Part shown: piece by piece, positions 26,810 through 36,560 of the stretch
Numbering within the stretch: the stretch's first letter is position 1
Layout of the letters: every line of letters begins with the position of its first letter
Origin: Nocardia goodfellowii
GTDB taxonomy: Bacteria; Actinomycetota; Actinomycetes; Mycobacteriales; Mycobacteriaceae
Length of the DNA: 64,000 nucleotides
Assembly (NCBI RefSeq): GCF_017875645.1
Contig: NZ_JAGGMR010000001.1
Span: forward strand, 2,790,001-2,854,000
Reading direction: 5' to 3'
The notes under the pieces: model-generated
What the model was told of the DNA's origin: nothing
The model's database searches: none
Seen by the model: the letters and a program-made list of their open reading frames with translations, nothing else
Made by a program: the position numbers and the translations under genes

Positions 26810-28365
26810 GCGTGCACCTGCATCGGCAGCGTCGCGGTGAACACCGCGCCGTCGGCGTTGTGGACCGAGACGGTGCCACCGCGGCGGACGCAGGCCTGCC
26901 GGGTGATGGCCAGGCCGAGCCCGCGCCGCCCGCCGGCGGCCGCCTTGGTGGTGAAACCGTGGCGGAAGACCTCGCGGGCGAGTTCGGGCGCGACGCCGGG
27001 GCCGGAGTCCTGGACCACCACGTGCACCGCGGCATCCAGCACCCGGATATCCACCTCGATCCAGCCGGGGCCGGTGAGCGCGTCCAAGGCGTTGTCGACC
27101 AGATTCCCGAGCACGGTGACGATGTCACCGGACAACCCCGGGTCCACTTCCGGCAGTGCGCTGGTCGTCGAAAGCCGCAGTCCCACACCCTGTTCGGCGG
27201 CCAGGCTGGATTTCGCGATGAGCAGTGCCGCCACCGCGGGGTCGGCGATCCGCGAGGTCACCTCCGCCTGCCACTGGTCGCGATTGGCGCTGACCCGGGT
27301 GATGTAGCGGGCCACCTCGTCGTATTCGCCGAGTTCGATCAGCCCGGCGATGGTGTGCAGCCGGTTGCTGAATTCGTGCGCCTGCGCGCGCAACGTGTCG
27401 GCGGTATTGCGATTCTCGGTGAGCTGATCCTGCAACCGCACCAACTCGGTTCGATCGCGCAGCGTCACCACCGCGCCCAGGGTGCGCTGGTCCCACTGGA
27501 TGAGGGTCCGGTTCATCACCAGCACTTTGCCGCGGCGCAGGCCGATGAGGTTGGTGCCCTCGGCTTTTCCGGTGAAGACGTCGAGCAGACGTTCGTTGAG
27601 GCCGAGCTCGTACACGCTGTGCCCGACCACATCGCCCAGCGTCAGCAGATCTTTGGCCTGATCGTTGACCAGGGTGACCCGATGCTGCTGGTCCAGACCG
27701 ACCACGCCCTCGTGCACGCCGTGCAGCATCGCCTCGCGATGCTCGACCAGCGCCGCGATCTCGGCGGGCTCGAGGCCGAAGGTCTGACGCTTGACCCACC
27801 AGGACAGCGACAACGATCCGGCGACGCCGAGCACGGTGGCGATGCCGAGCAGGCTGAGCAGGCCGGGGAAGGATTCGGCGAGGGTCTGCCAGATCGCGGG
27901 CTGCTCCTTCTTCGCCGCGACATAGCCGACGACCCGATGATCGCCCTGTCCGATCACAGGTACGTGCGCGACCACCGCGTCGTCTACCTCGCCGACCCAG
28001 GCTCGGCCCTCGCTGACGGTGGAGTCCGCCAACCGCAGCGGCTTGTTGATCTCCGTGGGGTCTTGCGAGGTGAGCACCTTGCCGTCGGCGCGCGCGATCA
28101 CGACTTCATCGGCGCCGGAAGCGACTTGGGCGGCGGTCGCGAAGGGCGCCAGCAGCAGGTGCTGCTTCGGATCGGCCAGCAACACCCGCAGACTCGGGTT
28201 GGCCGCGACGTCCTCGGCGATACCCAGCATGCGCCGGGACTCGGTATTGCGGAACGTCTCGCTCACCTGCGCGACCACCACCGCGGCGACCGCGGCGAGC
28301 AGGACCAGCACGATCAGCAACTGCAGGGCAAGCAGCTGCCGTGCCAGTGAGCCCTTCTTGCCCAC
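26806..28365 (-). CDS. CitA/DcuS-family sensor histidine kinase
   Basis: 519 residues. TM1 (about 10-32), extracytoplasmic PAS-like sensor (about 35-165), TM2 (about 172-195), cytoplasmic PAS (about 205-305), the H-box AHEFSNRLHTIAGL with phospho-acceptor His (about 337), then N box DNALDAL, and ATP lid GPGVAPEL and GRRGLGLAI. This family senses citrate or C4-dicarboxylates directly. GTG start with AGGAGG 5 bases upstream. Forms an operon with the regulator and is divergent from tctCBA. Confidence 0.92.
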   Translation of the reverse strand: MGKKGSLARQLLALQLLIVLVLLAAVAAVVVAQVSETFRNTESRRMLGIAEDVAANPSLRVLLADPKQHLLLAPFATAAQVASGADEVVIARADGKVLTSQDPTEINKPLRLADSTVSEGRAWVGEVDDAVVAHVPVIGQGDHRVVGYVAAKKEQPAIWQTLAESFPGLLSLLGIATVLGVAGSLSLSWWVKRQTFGLEPAEIAALVEHREAMLHGVHEGVVGLDQQHRVTLVNDQAKDLLTLGDVVGHSVYELGLNERLLDVFTGKAEGTNLIGLRRGKVLVMNRTLIQWDQRTLGAVVTLRDRTELVRLQDQLTENRNTADTLRAQAHEFSNRLHTIAGLIELGEYDEVARYITRVSANRDQWQAEVTSRIADPAVAALLIAKSSLAAEQGVGLRLSTTSALPEVDPGLSGDIVTVLGNLVDNALDALTGPGWIEVDIRVLDAAVHVVVQDSGPGVAPELAREVFRHGFTTKAAAGGRRGLGLAITRQACVRRGGTVSVHNADGAVFTATLPMQVHA

Positions 28366-28447
28366 GCCTACCTCCTGTGCGACCTGCCCGCAGCCAGTTT
28401 CCCTGTCCTCCGGCCGAAATGGGACATGTTCGGCGTGAACACTATGA

Positions 28448-28465
28448 CCACAACAAACGTTGTGG
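28448..28465. promoter_or_regulatory. CCACAAC/GTTGTGG palindrome in the citA-tctC gap
   Basis: Perfect 7-bp arms around AAAC, 75 bases before the tctC start and 83 before the kinase start. Best candidate for the binding site of the linked CitB-type regulator; promoters of both directions should flank it. Confidence 0.5.
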
Positions 28466-28539
28466 CCGCAAAGCAGACAGAACGACGTGGGCCAGCTCAC
28501 AATTCCTCCCAGCTCAACGATGAGAGATGAGGATCTCCA

Positions 28540-29517
28540 GTGAAAACTCGGAAGTTGCTGACCGCGTTCGTCGGTGTCTGCGCGGCCGTCGCCCTGACCG
28601 CCTGCAACGGCGCGGGCGGCTCGGCCGACAAGCTGTCCGGTGTCCGGATCATGGTCCCGAATTCGCCCGGCGGCGGCTACGACATCACCGCCCGCACCTC
28701 GGCGAAGGTCATGGAGGACGCCGGCGTCGCCCGCTCGGTGGAAGTGTTCAACCTGCCCGGCGCCGGCGGCACCGTGGGTCTGGGCCGGCTGGTCGGGGAG
28801 AAGGGCAACGGCAAACTGGTCATGCAGATGGGCCTGGGCGTCGTGGGCAGCGTCTACACGAACAAGTCGCCGTCCAAGCTGACCGACACCACGCCGATCG
28901 CCCGGCTCATCGACGAGCCCGACATCATCGTGGTCTCCAAGAACTCCAAGTACACCGCCATTGACCAGCTGGTCGCGGACTGGAAGGCGAACCCGGGCGC
29001 GGTCCCGGTCGGCGGCGGTTCCTCGCCCGGCGGCCCGGATCACCTGGCGCCGATGCTGGTAGCCAAGGCCATCGGCATCGAACCGAAAGCGGTCAACTAC
29101 GTTCCGTTCGACGGTGGCGGCGAGCTGCTGGCCTCGGTGCTCGGCAACAAGATCGCGTTCGGCGTCTCCGGCGTCGGCGAATACCTGGACCAGATCCAGG
29201 CCGGTGAACTGCGCGTGCTGGCCGTGACCGGACCCAAGCGCATCGACGGCGTGAACGCGCCGACCTTGAAAGAGGCCGGTATCAATGTCGAATTCACCAA
29301 CTGGCGTGGTGTGGTCGCGCCGCCCGGGATCAGCGATGAGCAGCGCCAAGACCTGATCGACGCCTACACCAAGATGCACGACTCCGCGGAATGGAAAGAA
29401 GCGGTCCGCACCAACGGCTGGGGTGACGCGTTCCTGTCCGGCGCGGAGTTCGGCGCCTTCATTCAGCAGCAGACCGATCAGTGCGGGGCCGTGCTGAAGG
29501 ATTTGGGGCTGGCATGA
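28540..29517 (+). CDS. tctC: tripartite tricarboxylate transporter, solute-binding lipoprotein TctC
   Basis: 325 residues. GTG start; signal peptide with lipobox LTAC (Cys about residue 22), so a membrane-anchored extracytoplasmic receptor. IMVPNSPGGGYD is the hallmark ligand-binding segment of the TctC/Bug family, followed by NLPGAGGTVG. It captures citrate or related carboxylates and passes them to TctAB. Last codon overlaps the tctB start (ATGA). Confidence 0.92.
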   Translation: MKTRKLLTAFVGVCAAVALTACNGAGGSADKLSGVRIMVPNSPGGGYDITARTSAKVMEDAGVARSVEVFNLPGAGGTVGLGRLVGEKGNGKLVMQMGLGVVGSVYTNKSPSKLTDTTPIARLIDEPDIIVVSKNSKYTAIDQLVADWKANPGAVPVGGGSSPGGPDHLAPMLVAKAIGIEPKAVNYVPFDGGGELLASVLGNKIAFGVSGVGEYLDQIQAGELRVLAVTGPKRIDGVNAPTLKEAGINVEFTNWRGVVAPPGISDEQRQDLIDAYTKMHDSAEWKEAVRTNGWGDAFLSGAEFGAFIQQQTDQCGAVLKDLGLA

Positions 29518-30119
29518 GCTCGATAGCCCCGGAGCCGGGCGACTCGGAGACGAGCGCCGGGCCGGAGCGCGGCGCACCGAGAACGGGTGTGGCCGGCTGG
29601 TTCCAGGACCGGTCCGAATTGGTGGTCTCGGTCCTGCTGGCCGGGGCGGGCGCCGTGGTGATCACCGACGCGCTGCGGATGTCGACCAGCTTCACCCAGC
29701 GCGGTCCGGTCGGGCCGAAGGCGATGCCGCTGGTGGTGGGTGCGCTGCTGGTACTCGTCGCCGCCGCACTGGCTTTCGATGTGCTGCGCGGTGGACGCGG
29801 TGAAGCCGAAGGCGGCGAGGACGTCGACCTGTCCGCGCCGCCGGAATGGCGCACCGTCGCACTGTTGATCGGTGTGTTCGTGGCGAACATCGTGCTGATC
29901 GACATCGTCGGATTCCCGATCGCGGGCACGCTCCTGTTCTGGGGTGCGGCGTTCGCGCTCGGCAGCCGGCACTGGGTGCGCGACCCGCTGATCGCGGTGG
30001 CGCTCGCCCTGGTGACCTATGTGGTGTTCGGCGAATTGCTGGGCGTCACACTGCCGGGAGGCCCGTTGGAGGGAGTCCTCTCCTGGGGGACGGCGACCGG
30101 CGGGGTGGTTGAGCTCTGA
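29514..30119 (+). CDS. tctB: tripartite tricarboxylate transporter, small membrane subunit TctB
   Basis: 201 residues: polar N-terminus of about 35, then four hydrophobic helices, the usual plan of TctB. Overlaps tctC upstream (ATGA) and tctA downstream (TGATG), so all three are coupled. The extended N-terminal Glu/Ser-rich tail is typical in actinobacteria. Confidence 0.88.
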   Translation: MSSIAPEPGDSETSAGPERGAPRTGVAGWFQDRSELVVSVLLAGAGAVVITDALRMSTSFTQRGPVGPKAMPLVVGALLVLVAAALAFDVLRGGRGEAEGGEDVDLSAPPEWRTVALLIGVFVANIVLIDIVGFPIAGTLLFWGAAFALGSRHWVRDPLIAVALALVTYVVFGELLGVTLPGGPLEGVLSWGTATGGVVEL

Positions 30120-31663
30120 TGGACTCGCTGAACAATCTGATGGCGGGTTTCGGCACCGCCCTCACGCCGACACATCTGCTGCTGGCCGCGGTGGGTGTGC
30201 TGCTGGGCACCGCCATCGGCGTGCTGCCCGGCATCGGTCCGGCGATGGCGGTGGCGTTGCTGCTGCCCATCACCTACAGCGTCGAACCGACCGGCGCGTT
30301 CATCATGTTCGCCGGGATCTATTACGGCGGCATGTTCGGTGGCTCGACCACTTCGATCCTGTTGAACACCCCCGGCGAGACCGCCTCGGTGGTCACCGCT
30401 ATCGAGGGGCATCCGATGGCGAAACGGGGCCGGGGGGCGCAAGCGCTGGCGACCGCGGCCATCGGGCACTTCATCGGCGGTATCGCGGGTACCGCACTGC
30501 TGGTGCTGACCGCGCCGCTGGTGGCGAAGTTCGCGGTGGACATCGGCGCGCCCGACTACTTCGCGATCATGCTGCTGGCGTTCATCGCCGTCACCTCGGT
30601 GCTGGGCAGTTCACGGGTGCGCGGATTCGCTTCGCTCGGAATCGGTTTGACGCTCGGCCTGATCGGGCTCGACCCGATCACCGGCCAGCAGCGGCTGACC
30701 TTCGGCTCGCTGCAACTGGCCGACGGCATCGACGTGATCATCGTCGCCGTGGGACTTTTCGCGGTCGGCGAGGCACTGTGGGTGGCCGCGCATCTGCGCC
30801 GCCGCCCGGGTACGGCCATCCCGGTGGGCCGAGCCTGGTTGAGCCGCAAGGACTTCGACCGTTCCTGGAAGGCGTGGTTGCGCGGGCCTGTCATCGGATT
30901 CCCGTTCGGTGCGGTCCCGGCGGGTGGTGCGGAGATCCCGACGTTCCTGTCCTATGCGACCGAGAAGCGGCTGTCCAAGCACAAGGACGAATGGGGCAAG
31001 GGCGCCATCGAAGGCGTCGCCGGGCCGGAGTCGACCGCGAGCGCGTCGGCGGCGGGCACCCTGACCACCATGCTGACCCTCGGCCTGCCGACCACGGCGA
31101 CCGCGGCGGTCATGCTGGCGGCGTTCCAGCAGTACGGAATTCAGCCGGGACCGCTGCTGTTCCAACGGGAATCGGAACTGGTGTGGACGCTCATCGCGAG
31201 CCTGTTCATCGGCACGGTCCTGCTGCTGGTGCTGAATCTGCCGCTGGCCCCGGTGTGGGCGAAGCTGCTGCGCATCCCGCGGCCGTACCTGTACGCGGGC
31301 ATCCTGTTCTTCGCCAGCGTCGGCGCGTACGCGGTGTCCGGCGACGTGGTGGACCTGATGCTGCTGCTGGTGATCGGCGTAATCGGTTTCATCATGCGCC
31401 GTTTCGGGTTGCCGCTGCTGCCCGCGATCATCGGCGTCATCCTCGGGCCGAACGCGGAGATGCAGATGCGGCGCGCGTTGCAGATCAGTGACGGCGCGCT
31501 CAGCGGATTGGTCGACACCTGGTTCGCCAGAATCGTCTACGCGATCATCGCGGTGATCCTGTTGTGGCCGCTGCTGGCGATGGTGCTCCGAAAGCTGCGT
31601 GGCGGTGGGGATTCCGACGGCACCGATAAGCCCGCCGAAGTCGAAACGACGGTGCCGGCCTAG
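30119..31663 (+). CDS. tctA: tripartite tricarboxylate transporter, large membrane subunit TctA
   Basis: 514 residues, about 12 helices. Conserved TctA blocks: [17 protein letters not shown] near the N-terminus, [34 protein letters not shown], and [17 protein letters not shown] with [12 protein letters not shown] in the second half. It is the ion-coupled translocator. The tail is short and Glu/Asp-rich. Part of the tctCBA operon. Confidence 0.94.
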   Translation: MDSLNNLMAGFGTALTPTHLLLAAVGVLLGTAIGVLPGIGPAMAVALLLPITYSVEPTGAFIMFAGIYYGGMFGGSTTSILLNTPGETASVVTAIEGHPMAKRGRGAQALATAAIGHFIGGIAGTALLVLTAPLVAKFAVDIGAPDYFAIMLLAFIAVTSVLGSSRVRGFASLGIGLTLGLIGLDPITGQQRLTFGSLQLADGIDVIIVAVGLFAVGEALWVAAHLRRRPGTAIPVGRAWLSRKDFDRSWKAWLRGPVIGFPFGAVPAGGAEIPTFLSYATEKRLSKHKDEWGKGAIEGVAGPESTASASAAGTLTTMLTLGLPTTATAAVMLAAFQQYGIQPGPLLFQRESELVWTLIASLFIGTVLLLVLNLPLAPVWAKLLRIPRPYLYAGILFFASVGAYAVSGDVVDLMLLLVIGVIGFIMRRFGLPLLPAIIGVILGPNAEMQMRRALQISDGALSGLVDTWFARIVYAIIAVILLWPLLAMVLRKLRGGGDSDGTDKPAEVETTVPA

Positions 31664-31730
31664 TTTCGGCGTCCCGGCCGGGGTCCGGCGTTCTGCGTGA
31701 ATGCCCGGGTCCCGGCCGGCGGCGTGCCGG

Positions 31731-32666
31731 TCAGTCGATCGAGTACCGGTCATCCGGGGCGGTCCAGCCGGACCAGAGTTCGACCGTCCCGGCGGGGATT
31801 CCGGCCCAGGCGGGGAGCGGTTCGCAGCTGCGCAGCCATTGGTCGGGGATCGCGTCGATTCCCGACCGTCCGGCGAGGATGCCGCCGACGATGGCGCAGG
31901 TGGTGTCGACATCGTCGGAGGCGATCGCGGTGGCCCAGAGCGCTTCGGTGAAATCGTGCGGATACTTCGCGACCACCCAGAGGCAGAGCGGCACGGTGTC
32001 GGGTGCGGAGATCTCCCGCCCGGTGCCGAGAGTGGCTGCGGCACTGCGAGAATCGTGCAGATGCAGCAGCCGTGCGGCGGTCTCGATACCGTCGCGGACC
32101 AGACCCGGCGGGGTGTACTCGGCGACCGTGGTCAGCAGATCGGCGCCGTGCAGCCCGAGCGCGGCGGCGACGGCCACCGCCACCGCGCCCGCGACGCCTT
32201 CCGGATGGGTGTGCGTGACTTCGGCCGACGCCACCGCCTCCCGCACGACCCGGTCGAGGTCGTCGGCGAAGAACGCGCCCAGCGGGGCGACCCGCATCGC
32301 CGCGCCATTGCCCCACGATCCACGTCCGTCGAAGGCGGCCCGCGCCAATTCGCGCCAGTCACCGCCTTCTTGGCGGATCAGGCGCAGCATGCGGTTCACC
32401 CCGGCGCCGTACCCCCGATCGAAATCGTGATGTTTCGCGAAGGACGCCGCCAGCGCGTCCTGGTCGATCCGGCCGAGCCGGTCCAGCACGGCATAGACCG
32501 AGCAGGCCATTTCGGTGTCGTCGGTCCAGAACCACGGCGCCCGTGGCAGCGTGCGATTGTGCAAGCCCTGGGAGTTTCCAGGGACGAAGAAAGAGGAGCC
32601 GAATCCGTCGCCCACGGCCAAGCCGTGCAGCGACGCGACGGCACGAGTGCGGCGGTCAGCGGTCAT
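31731..32666 (-). CDS. ADP-ribosylglycohydrolase family protein
   Basis: 311 residues, DraG/ARH-type. Metal-site motifs: GLAVGDGFGS near the N-terminus, FWTDDTEMA (about residues 45-53), GSWGNGAAMR, and ASDDVDTTCAIVGGILA near the C-terminus, all in order. Removes ADP-ribose from proteins or hydrolyses related glycosides using two Mg ions. No toxin or ADP-ribosyltransferase gene is adjacent, so the substrate cannot be named. Convergent with tctA, divergent from the gene at 32856. Confidence 0.88.
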   Translation of the reverse strand: MTADRRTRAVASLHGLAVGDGFGSSFFVPGNSQGLHNRTLPRAPWFWTDDTEMACSVYAVLDRLGRIDQDALAASFAKHHDFDRGYGAGVNRMLRLIRQEGGDWRELARAAFDGRGSWGNGAAMRVAPLGAFFADDLDRVVREAVASAEVTHTHPEGVAGAVAVAVAAALGLHGADLLTTVAEYTPPGLVRDGIETAARLLHLHDSRSAAATLGTGREISAPDTVPLCLWVVAKYPHDFTEALWATAIASDDVDTTCAIVGGILAGRSGIDAIPDQWLRSCEPLPAWAGIPAGTVELWSGWTAPDDRYSID

Positions 32667-32855
32667 ATGCTCGATCTTGCCGAAGCGCGGGCCTCTTCCG
32701 CAAACGTGTTTTCGCACTCCGTACCGACCGGAGCGTCCTTTCGGACCGGCCTGAATTCGCTGCGGTGCACCGAGTTCCACTCCTACACTGATGCGGTGAG
32801 ATTCCGGAACTGTGCCGGAATGCGACAATCTTTTGCTGAATCGCAGGTATTTCCC

Positions 32856-33635
32856 ATGCGTGTAATCCTCTACGGCTGCGGCGATTTCTCCTATGTCATC
32901 GAATATTTGCAGGTAGCGCTGAAGGCGCTTCAATTACCGGCCTATGCGTCGTTCGATCCGCAGGACTCCAGCTCCCATGTGCCGGTGGACGTGATGGCCA
33001 CCGAGCTGCGCACGCTCGACCAGCTGAAGCGCCAGTACGGGTTACGAGTGCAGGAGAACATCGCGGCCCTGCAAGCGCGGGGCGTCACTGTCGAGCTGGG
33101 GGTGAACGCGGTCGGGCATCCCTCCTACGGGCCCTTCGACCTGGTGATCTTCCGGAACCCGCACACCGGAAACTACGGCAGCAGCCAGGACCCGTCGATG
33201 ACGTCGTATCTGGAAGCGATCGGGTCGAATAATGGCCTGTTCCAAGGAGTGCTCGCCCAGACCCATCACACCCGGGTGCCCTACGGTCTGGTCCTCATCA
33301 CGGTGGTGGGCTGGCCGTACCTCGGCAAGAACCCCAAGTCGCAGCTCGGCTTTCAAGGCTTGCAGCTCGAAAACGTCAACTACGCGAGGGAATACGGCAA
33401 TGCGGCGGGGCTGGAATTCCTGCGGCACATCAATTTCGGCCCGCAGTGGGTCGCCCGAAACACCGGCGGTACTTTCCAGGCCGACGAAATCGGGCTGCTG
33501 TATCGCGATGCCACACATTGGCTCGATCTCCGGGAACTGGAACACACCATGCGGGCCTATGACGAGGACCGCGTCCCGGCCTGGTGCAAGCTGCATCCCG
33601 ATTACGAGGCGATGCGGCGGAAGATCGGCAAATGA
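32856..33635 (+). CDS. Rossmann-fold protein related to BMT5-like (DUF2431) methyltransferases
   Basis: 259 residues. YGCGDFSYVIEYL at residues 6-18 corresponds to the G-x-G-x-F-S motif that opens the DUF2431/BMT5 domain; ASFDPQDSS supplies the acidic end of strand 2; GVNAV and FDLVIFRNPHTGN match the later D-A and FN-x-PHTG blocks; GLVLITVVGWPYL follows. In eukaryotes BMT5 methylates U in large-subunit rRNA. Whether this protein binds SAM or RNA is not shown. It stands alone; the upstream 190-base gap is shared with the divergent hydrolase. Confidence 0.6.
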   Translation: MRVILYGCGDFSYVIEYLQVALKALQLPAYASFDPQDSSSHVPVDVMATELRTLDQLKRQYGLRVQENIAALQARGVTVELGVNAVGHPSYGPFDLVIFRNPHTGNYGSSQDPSMTSYLEAIGSNNGLFQGVLAQTHHTRVPYGLVLITVVGWPYLGKNPKSQLGFQGLQLENVNYAREYGNAAGLEFLRHINFGPQWVARNTGGTFQADEIGLLYRDATHWLDLRELEHTMRAYDEDRVPAWCKLHPDYEAMRRKIGK

Positions 33636-33641
33636 TTTTCC

Positions 33642-34130
33642 TCAGGACAGGTGCTTGACGTATCGGTGGGCCGGGACGGGAACCGGACCTTCGGGACCTG
33701 GTGCGTCGTGGGTGAATTCGCCCTCGTCGAGCCAGCCGTTGCGCTCGTAGAATCGGCGCGCCCGCGCGTTGCCGCCGACGACGGCCAGCCAGGCCCGGCG
33801 GTGGCCGTGGTCGCGGACCAGGTGTTCGGCGGCGGCGAGCAGCAACGCGGCCAGGCCGGTGCCGCGGTAGTTCGCGTCGACGTAGACCTGCTCGACCTCG
33901 TCGTCCGCCACCATCACGAACCCGGCGACCGTCCCGTCGACGGTCGCCACGGTGGTGTCCGGAACACGTTGTGCCGCACGGTGATCGAAGGACTCGCGGG
34001 GCCGCACCGCGACCAGCGCGTCGGGGACGTTGCCGACATGGCCGTCCTGCCAGCCGTCGTACCAGATCCGCGCGACCCGGGCGGCGTCTTCCGCCCGCCC
34101 GGGGCGTAGTTCAACCGCCGCCTCGTCCAT
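33642..34130 (-). CDS. GNAT-family N-acetyltransferase
   Basis: 162 residues. VEQVYVDANYRGTGLAALLL is the acetyl-CoA-binding motif A (Arg/Gln-x-x-Gly-x-Gly/Ala, about residues 84-103); motif B is VVGGNARARRFYERNGW with the Tyr. N-terminal LRPGRAEDAARVARIWYDGW is standard. Acceptor unknown. It converges on the BMT5-like gene with 6 bases between the stops. Confidence 0.85.
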   Translation of the reverse strand: MDEAAVELRPGRAEDAARVARIWYDGWQDGHVGNVPDALVAVRPRESFDHRAAQRVPDTTVATVDGTVAGFVMVADDEVEQVYVDANYRGTGLAALLLAAAEHLVRDHGHRRAWLAVVGGNARARRFYERNGWLDEGEFTHDAPGPEGPVPVPAHRYVKHLS

Positions 34131-34162
34131 TCCGGAACTCTAGCAACGGGATCGGCGGCGGA

Positions 34163-34915
34163 TCAGCGGTTGCCGAAGACTCCTTCGAGCCGGTTCCGGG
34201 AACCGGGATGGACCAACCGGGCGGCACTCACCAGCCCCGTCGAGGACCAGGTGCGGCGTCGAATGAGCAGGCACGGTTCACCGCGTTCGATGCCGAGCAA
34301 TTGGCATTCCTCCGCGGAGCCGAGCACGGCTTCGACGATATGCTCACCGCGCTCCAGCGGCGCGACCTTGCTGAGGTAGGTGTTCGGCGTCAGCGCGGTG
34401 AAATCCTGGTCGAGATAGTCGGGCGCCTCGGCCGGATTGACCAGCCGGTCCTCCACCTGGATCGGCACCTCGTCCTCGTAGTGCACGAGGATGGAGTGAA
34501 AGACCCGGCGCGGCAGCAGTTCTCGCATGATCGAGCGCCGGTCGAGTTCCTCTTCGCGGACCGACACCACCTGGGTGCGGTGCCGGTGCCCGCGCTGCTG
34601 GATCTCGTCGGCGATGTTCTTCACCTCGAACAGCGACGACGGCGCCTTGGTGCCCGCCACGAACGTCCCGACCCCGGCATGCCGCACGATCAAGCCTTCG
34701 GCGGTGAGTTCCCGCAGCGCCCGATTGATGGTCATGCGCGAGAGCCCGAGCGCGGTGACGAATTGGTTCTCCGAGGGCAACTGGTCGCCCTCGGACCATC
34801 TGCCGGATTTGATCTGCGCGGTGACGAGATTCTTGACGCGCTCGTAGGCGGGTGCCGACTGGCCCGAATCCCGGAACAACGCAGTGAGTTCCGCGTCGTC
34901 CGCCGCGATCGCCAT
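34163..34915 (-). CDS. hutC: GntR-family repressor of histidine utilisation HutC
   Basis: 250 residues. N-terminal winged HTH with SGRWSEGDQLPSENQFVTALGLSRMTINRALREL (about residues 26-60), then a UTRA effector domain whose ERGEPCLLIRRRTWS segment is typical of HutC, a repressor relieved by urocanate. ATG 34915 chosen; the upstream in-frame leader is not HTH-like. Divergent from the permease-hutUIG operon, with an operator/promoter at 34997-35028. Confidence 0.92.
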   Translation of the reverse strand: MAIAADDAELTALFRDSGQSAPAYERVKNLVTAQIKSGRWSEGDQLPSENQFVTALGLSRMTINRALRELTAEGLIVRHAGVGTFVAGTKAPSSLFEVKNIADEIQQRGHRHRTQVVSVREEELDRRSIMRELLPRRVFHSILVHYEDEVPIQVEDRLVNPAEAPDYLDQDFTALTPNTYLSKVAPLERGEHIVEAVLGSAEECQLLGIERGEPCLLIRRRTWSSTGLVSAARLVHPGSRNRLEGVFGNR

Positions 34916-34996
34916 GTCCAACACCCATCCTCGAGTCACACCGATAGCTACCGGCGGCTGCAGTCTATCGAGCTCAGCGGCCGATTGTCCGAGCAC

Positions 34997-35028
34997 TTGA
35001 CAGCCGGTTGTCTATACAGGACTATACA
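34997..35028 (+). promoter_or_regulatory. hut promoter with HutC-type operator
   Basis: A consensus -35 TTGACA (34997-35002) is followed after 18 bases by ACTATA (35021-35026). Within and beside this lie TTGTCTATACAG (35008-35019) and a second CTATACA (35022-35028), resembling the TTGTATATACAA-type sites of HutC. Repressor bound here would block the promoter of the permease-hut operon and could also control hutC. Confidence 0.65.
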
Positions 35029-35071
35029 CGTCAGTCGCCGCGAGCGTGACGCGGCACACAGTGAATGAGGT

Positions 35072-36514
35072 ATGCCGGTGTCCCATGACGATCAATCCGG
35101 AGCGGGGCTCACTCCGGAACGCCGCACCATCGACGTCGTCCCCGACCACGAACGGCACGGTTCGCCGCGCAGCCAGTTCACCCTGTGGTTCGGGGCGAAC
35201 ATGCAGATCACCGCGATCGTCGACGGTGCGCTGGCCGTGGTCTTCGGCGCCGACGCCTGGTGGGCCATGCTCGGTCTGCTGATCGGCAATGTGGTCGGTG
35301 GCGCGGTGATGGCGCTGCACTCCGCGCAGGGTCCGAGAATGGGGCTGCCGCAGATGATTTCCAGTCGCGCGCAGTTCGGCGTGCAAGGCGCGGTGGTGCC
35401 GCTGCTGCTGGTGATCCTGATGTATCTGGGCTTCGCCGCCACCGGCACGGTGCTCGCGGGCCAGGCCGTCAACAAGATCCTGCACATCGACACACCGGTG
35501 GTCGGCATCCTGATCTTCGGCGGGCTCACCGCCTTCGTGGCGGTCACCGGATACAAACTGATCCATGTGGTCGGCCGGATCGCGACCGTCGTCGGCATCA
35601 TCGGGTTCACCTATCTGTGCGTGCGACTGTTCAGCACATACGAAGTGTCGGACTTCCTGGGCACCAAGCCCTTTCACGTCGCGACGTTCCTACTCGCCAT
35701 CTCGCTCGGCGCGGGCTGGCAGCTGACCTTCGGCCCCTACGTCGCCGACTACTCCCGCTATCTGCCGCGGTCGACCAGTGAGCGCACCACCTTCTGGTCC
35801 ACCTTCGCGGGCACCGTGATCGGCTCGCAGTGGGCGATGATGCTCGGTGTGCTGATCGCCGCGTGCGCCGGCAAGAGCTTCCTCTCCGATCAGGTGGGCT
35901 TCGTCGGCCAGCTGGCCGGGCCCGCGCTCATCGCCATGCTGATCTACCTGGTGATCGTCGTCGGCAAGCTGACGGTCAACTGTCTCAACGCCTACGGCGG
36001 CTTCATGTCGATCCTGACCACCGTCACCGCGTTCAACGGGCAGTCCCGGATCTCCACCACCGCGCGCACCGCCTACATCGTCGGCTTCACCGGCGTCTCG
36101 GTGCTGATCGCGGTCGCGGCCAGCGCGGACTTCCTGAACAATTTCAAGAACTTCGTGCTCGTCCTGCTCATGGTGTTCACGCCGTGGAGCGCGATCAACC
36201 TGATCGACTACTACCTGATATCCAAAGAGCGCGTGGACATTCCGGCGCTGTACGACGTGCACGGCCGGTACGGCCGCTGGAACGTGACGGCGCTGAGCTG
36301 CTACGTCATCGGTGTCGTCGCGCAGGTCCCGTTCCTGGCGCAGAAGATGTACACCGGGCCGATCACGAAAATGCTCGACGGCGCGGACCTGTCCTGGATC
36401 GTCGGCATTCTCCTCACCGCCGCCATCTACTACCCGATCGCGCGCCGCACCAGCAATCCGCCCGATCGGATGATCTACCCGGCGCACACCGAAATGGCCG
36501 ACAGCCGAGTCTGA
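35072..36514 (+). CDS. NCS1-family (cytosine/purine/allantoin type) permease in the hut operon
   Basis: 480 residues, 12 hydrophobic helices. The NCS1 features WFGANMQI before helix 1, [17 protein letters not shown], the [14 protein letters not shown] segment and NLIDYYLI are present. NCS1 proteins carry nucleobases, hydantoins and similar ring compounds; the hut context makes histidine, urocanate or another imidazole the likely cargo (inference). It takes the position where hutH would be expected. Confidence 0.85.
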   Translation: MPVSHDDQSGAGLTPERRTIDVVPDHERHGSPRSQFTLWFGANMQITAIVDGALAVVFGADAWWAMLGLLIGNVVGGAVMALHSAQGPRMGLPQMISSRAQFGVQGAVVPLLLVILMYLGFAATGTVLAGQAVNKILHIDTPVVGILIFGGLTAFVAVTGYKLIHVVGRIATVVGIIGFTYLCVRLFSTYEVSDFLGTKPFHVATFLLAISLGAGWQLTFGPYVADYSRYLPRSTSERTTFWSTFAGTVIGSQWAMMLGVLIAACAGKSFLSDQVGFVGQLAGPALIAMLIYLVIVVGKLTVNCLNAYGGFMSILTTVTAFNGQSRISTTARTAYIVGFTGVSVLIAVAASADFLNNFKNFVLVLLMVFTPWSAINLIDYYLISKERVDIPALYDVHGRYGRWNVTALSCYVIGVVAQVPFLAQKMYTGPITKMLDGADLSWIVGILLTAAIYYPIARRTSNPPDRMIYPAHTEMADSRV

Positions 36515-36560
36515 TTCGCCCGGTCCCCGTACCTTCCCATCGATCCGAGGAGCAGAATTC

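Noticed and set aside
26806..29577. Very long minus-strand open frame running through tctC beyond the kinase
   Set aside because: The kinase begins at the GTG at 28365 behind AGGAGG; upstream of that the frame is the antisense of tctC, which has clear family motifs.
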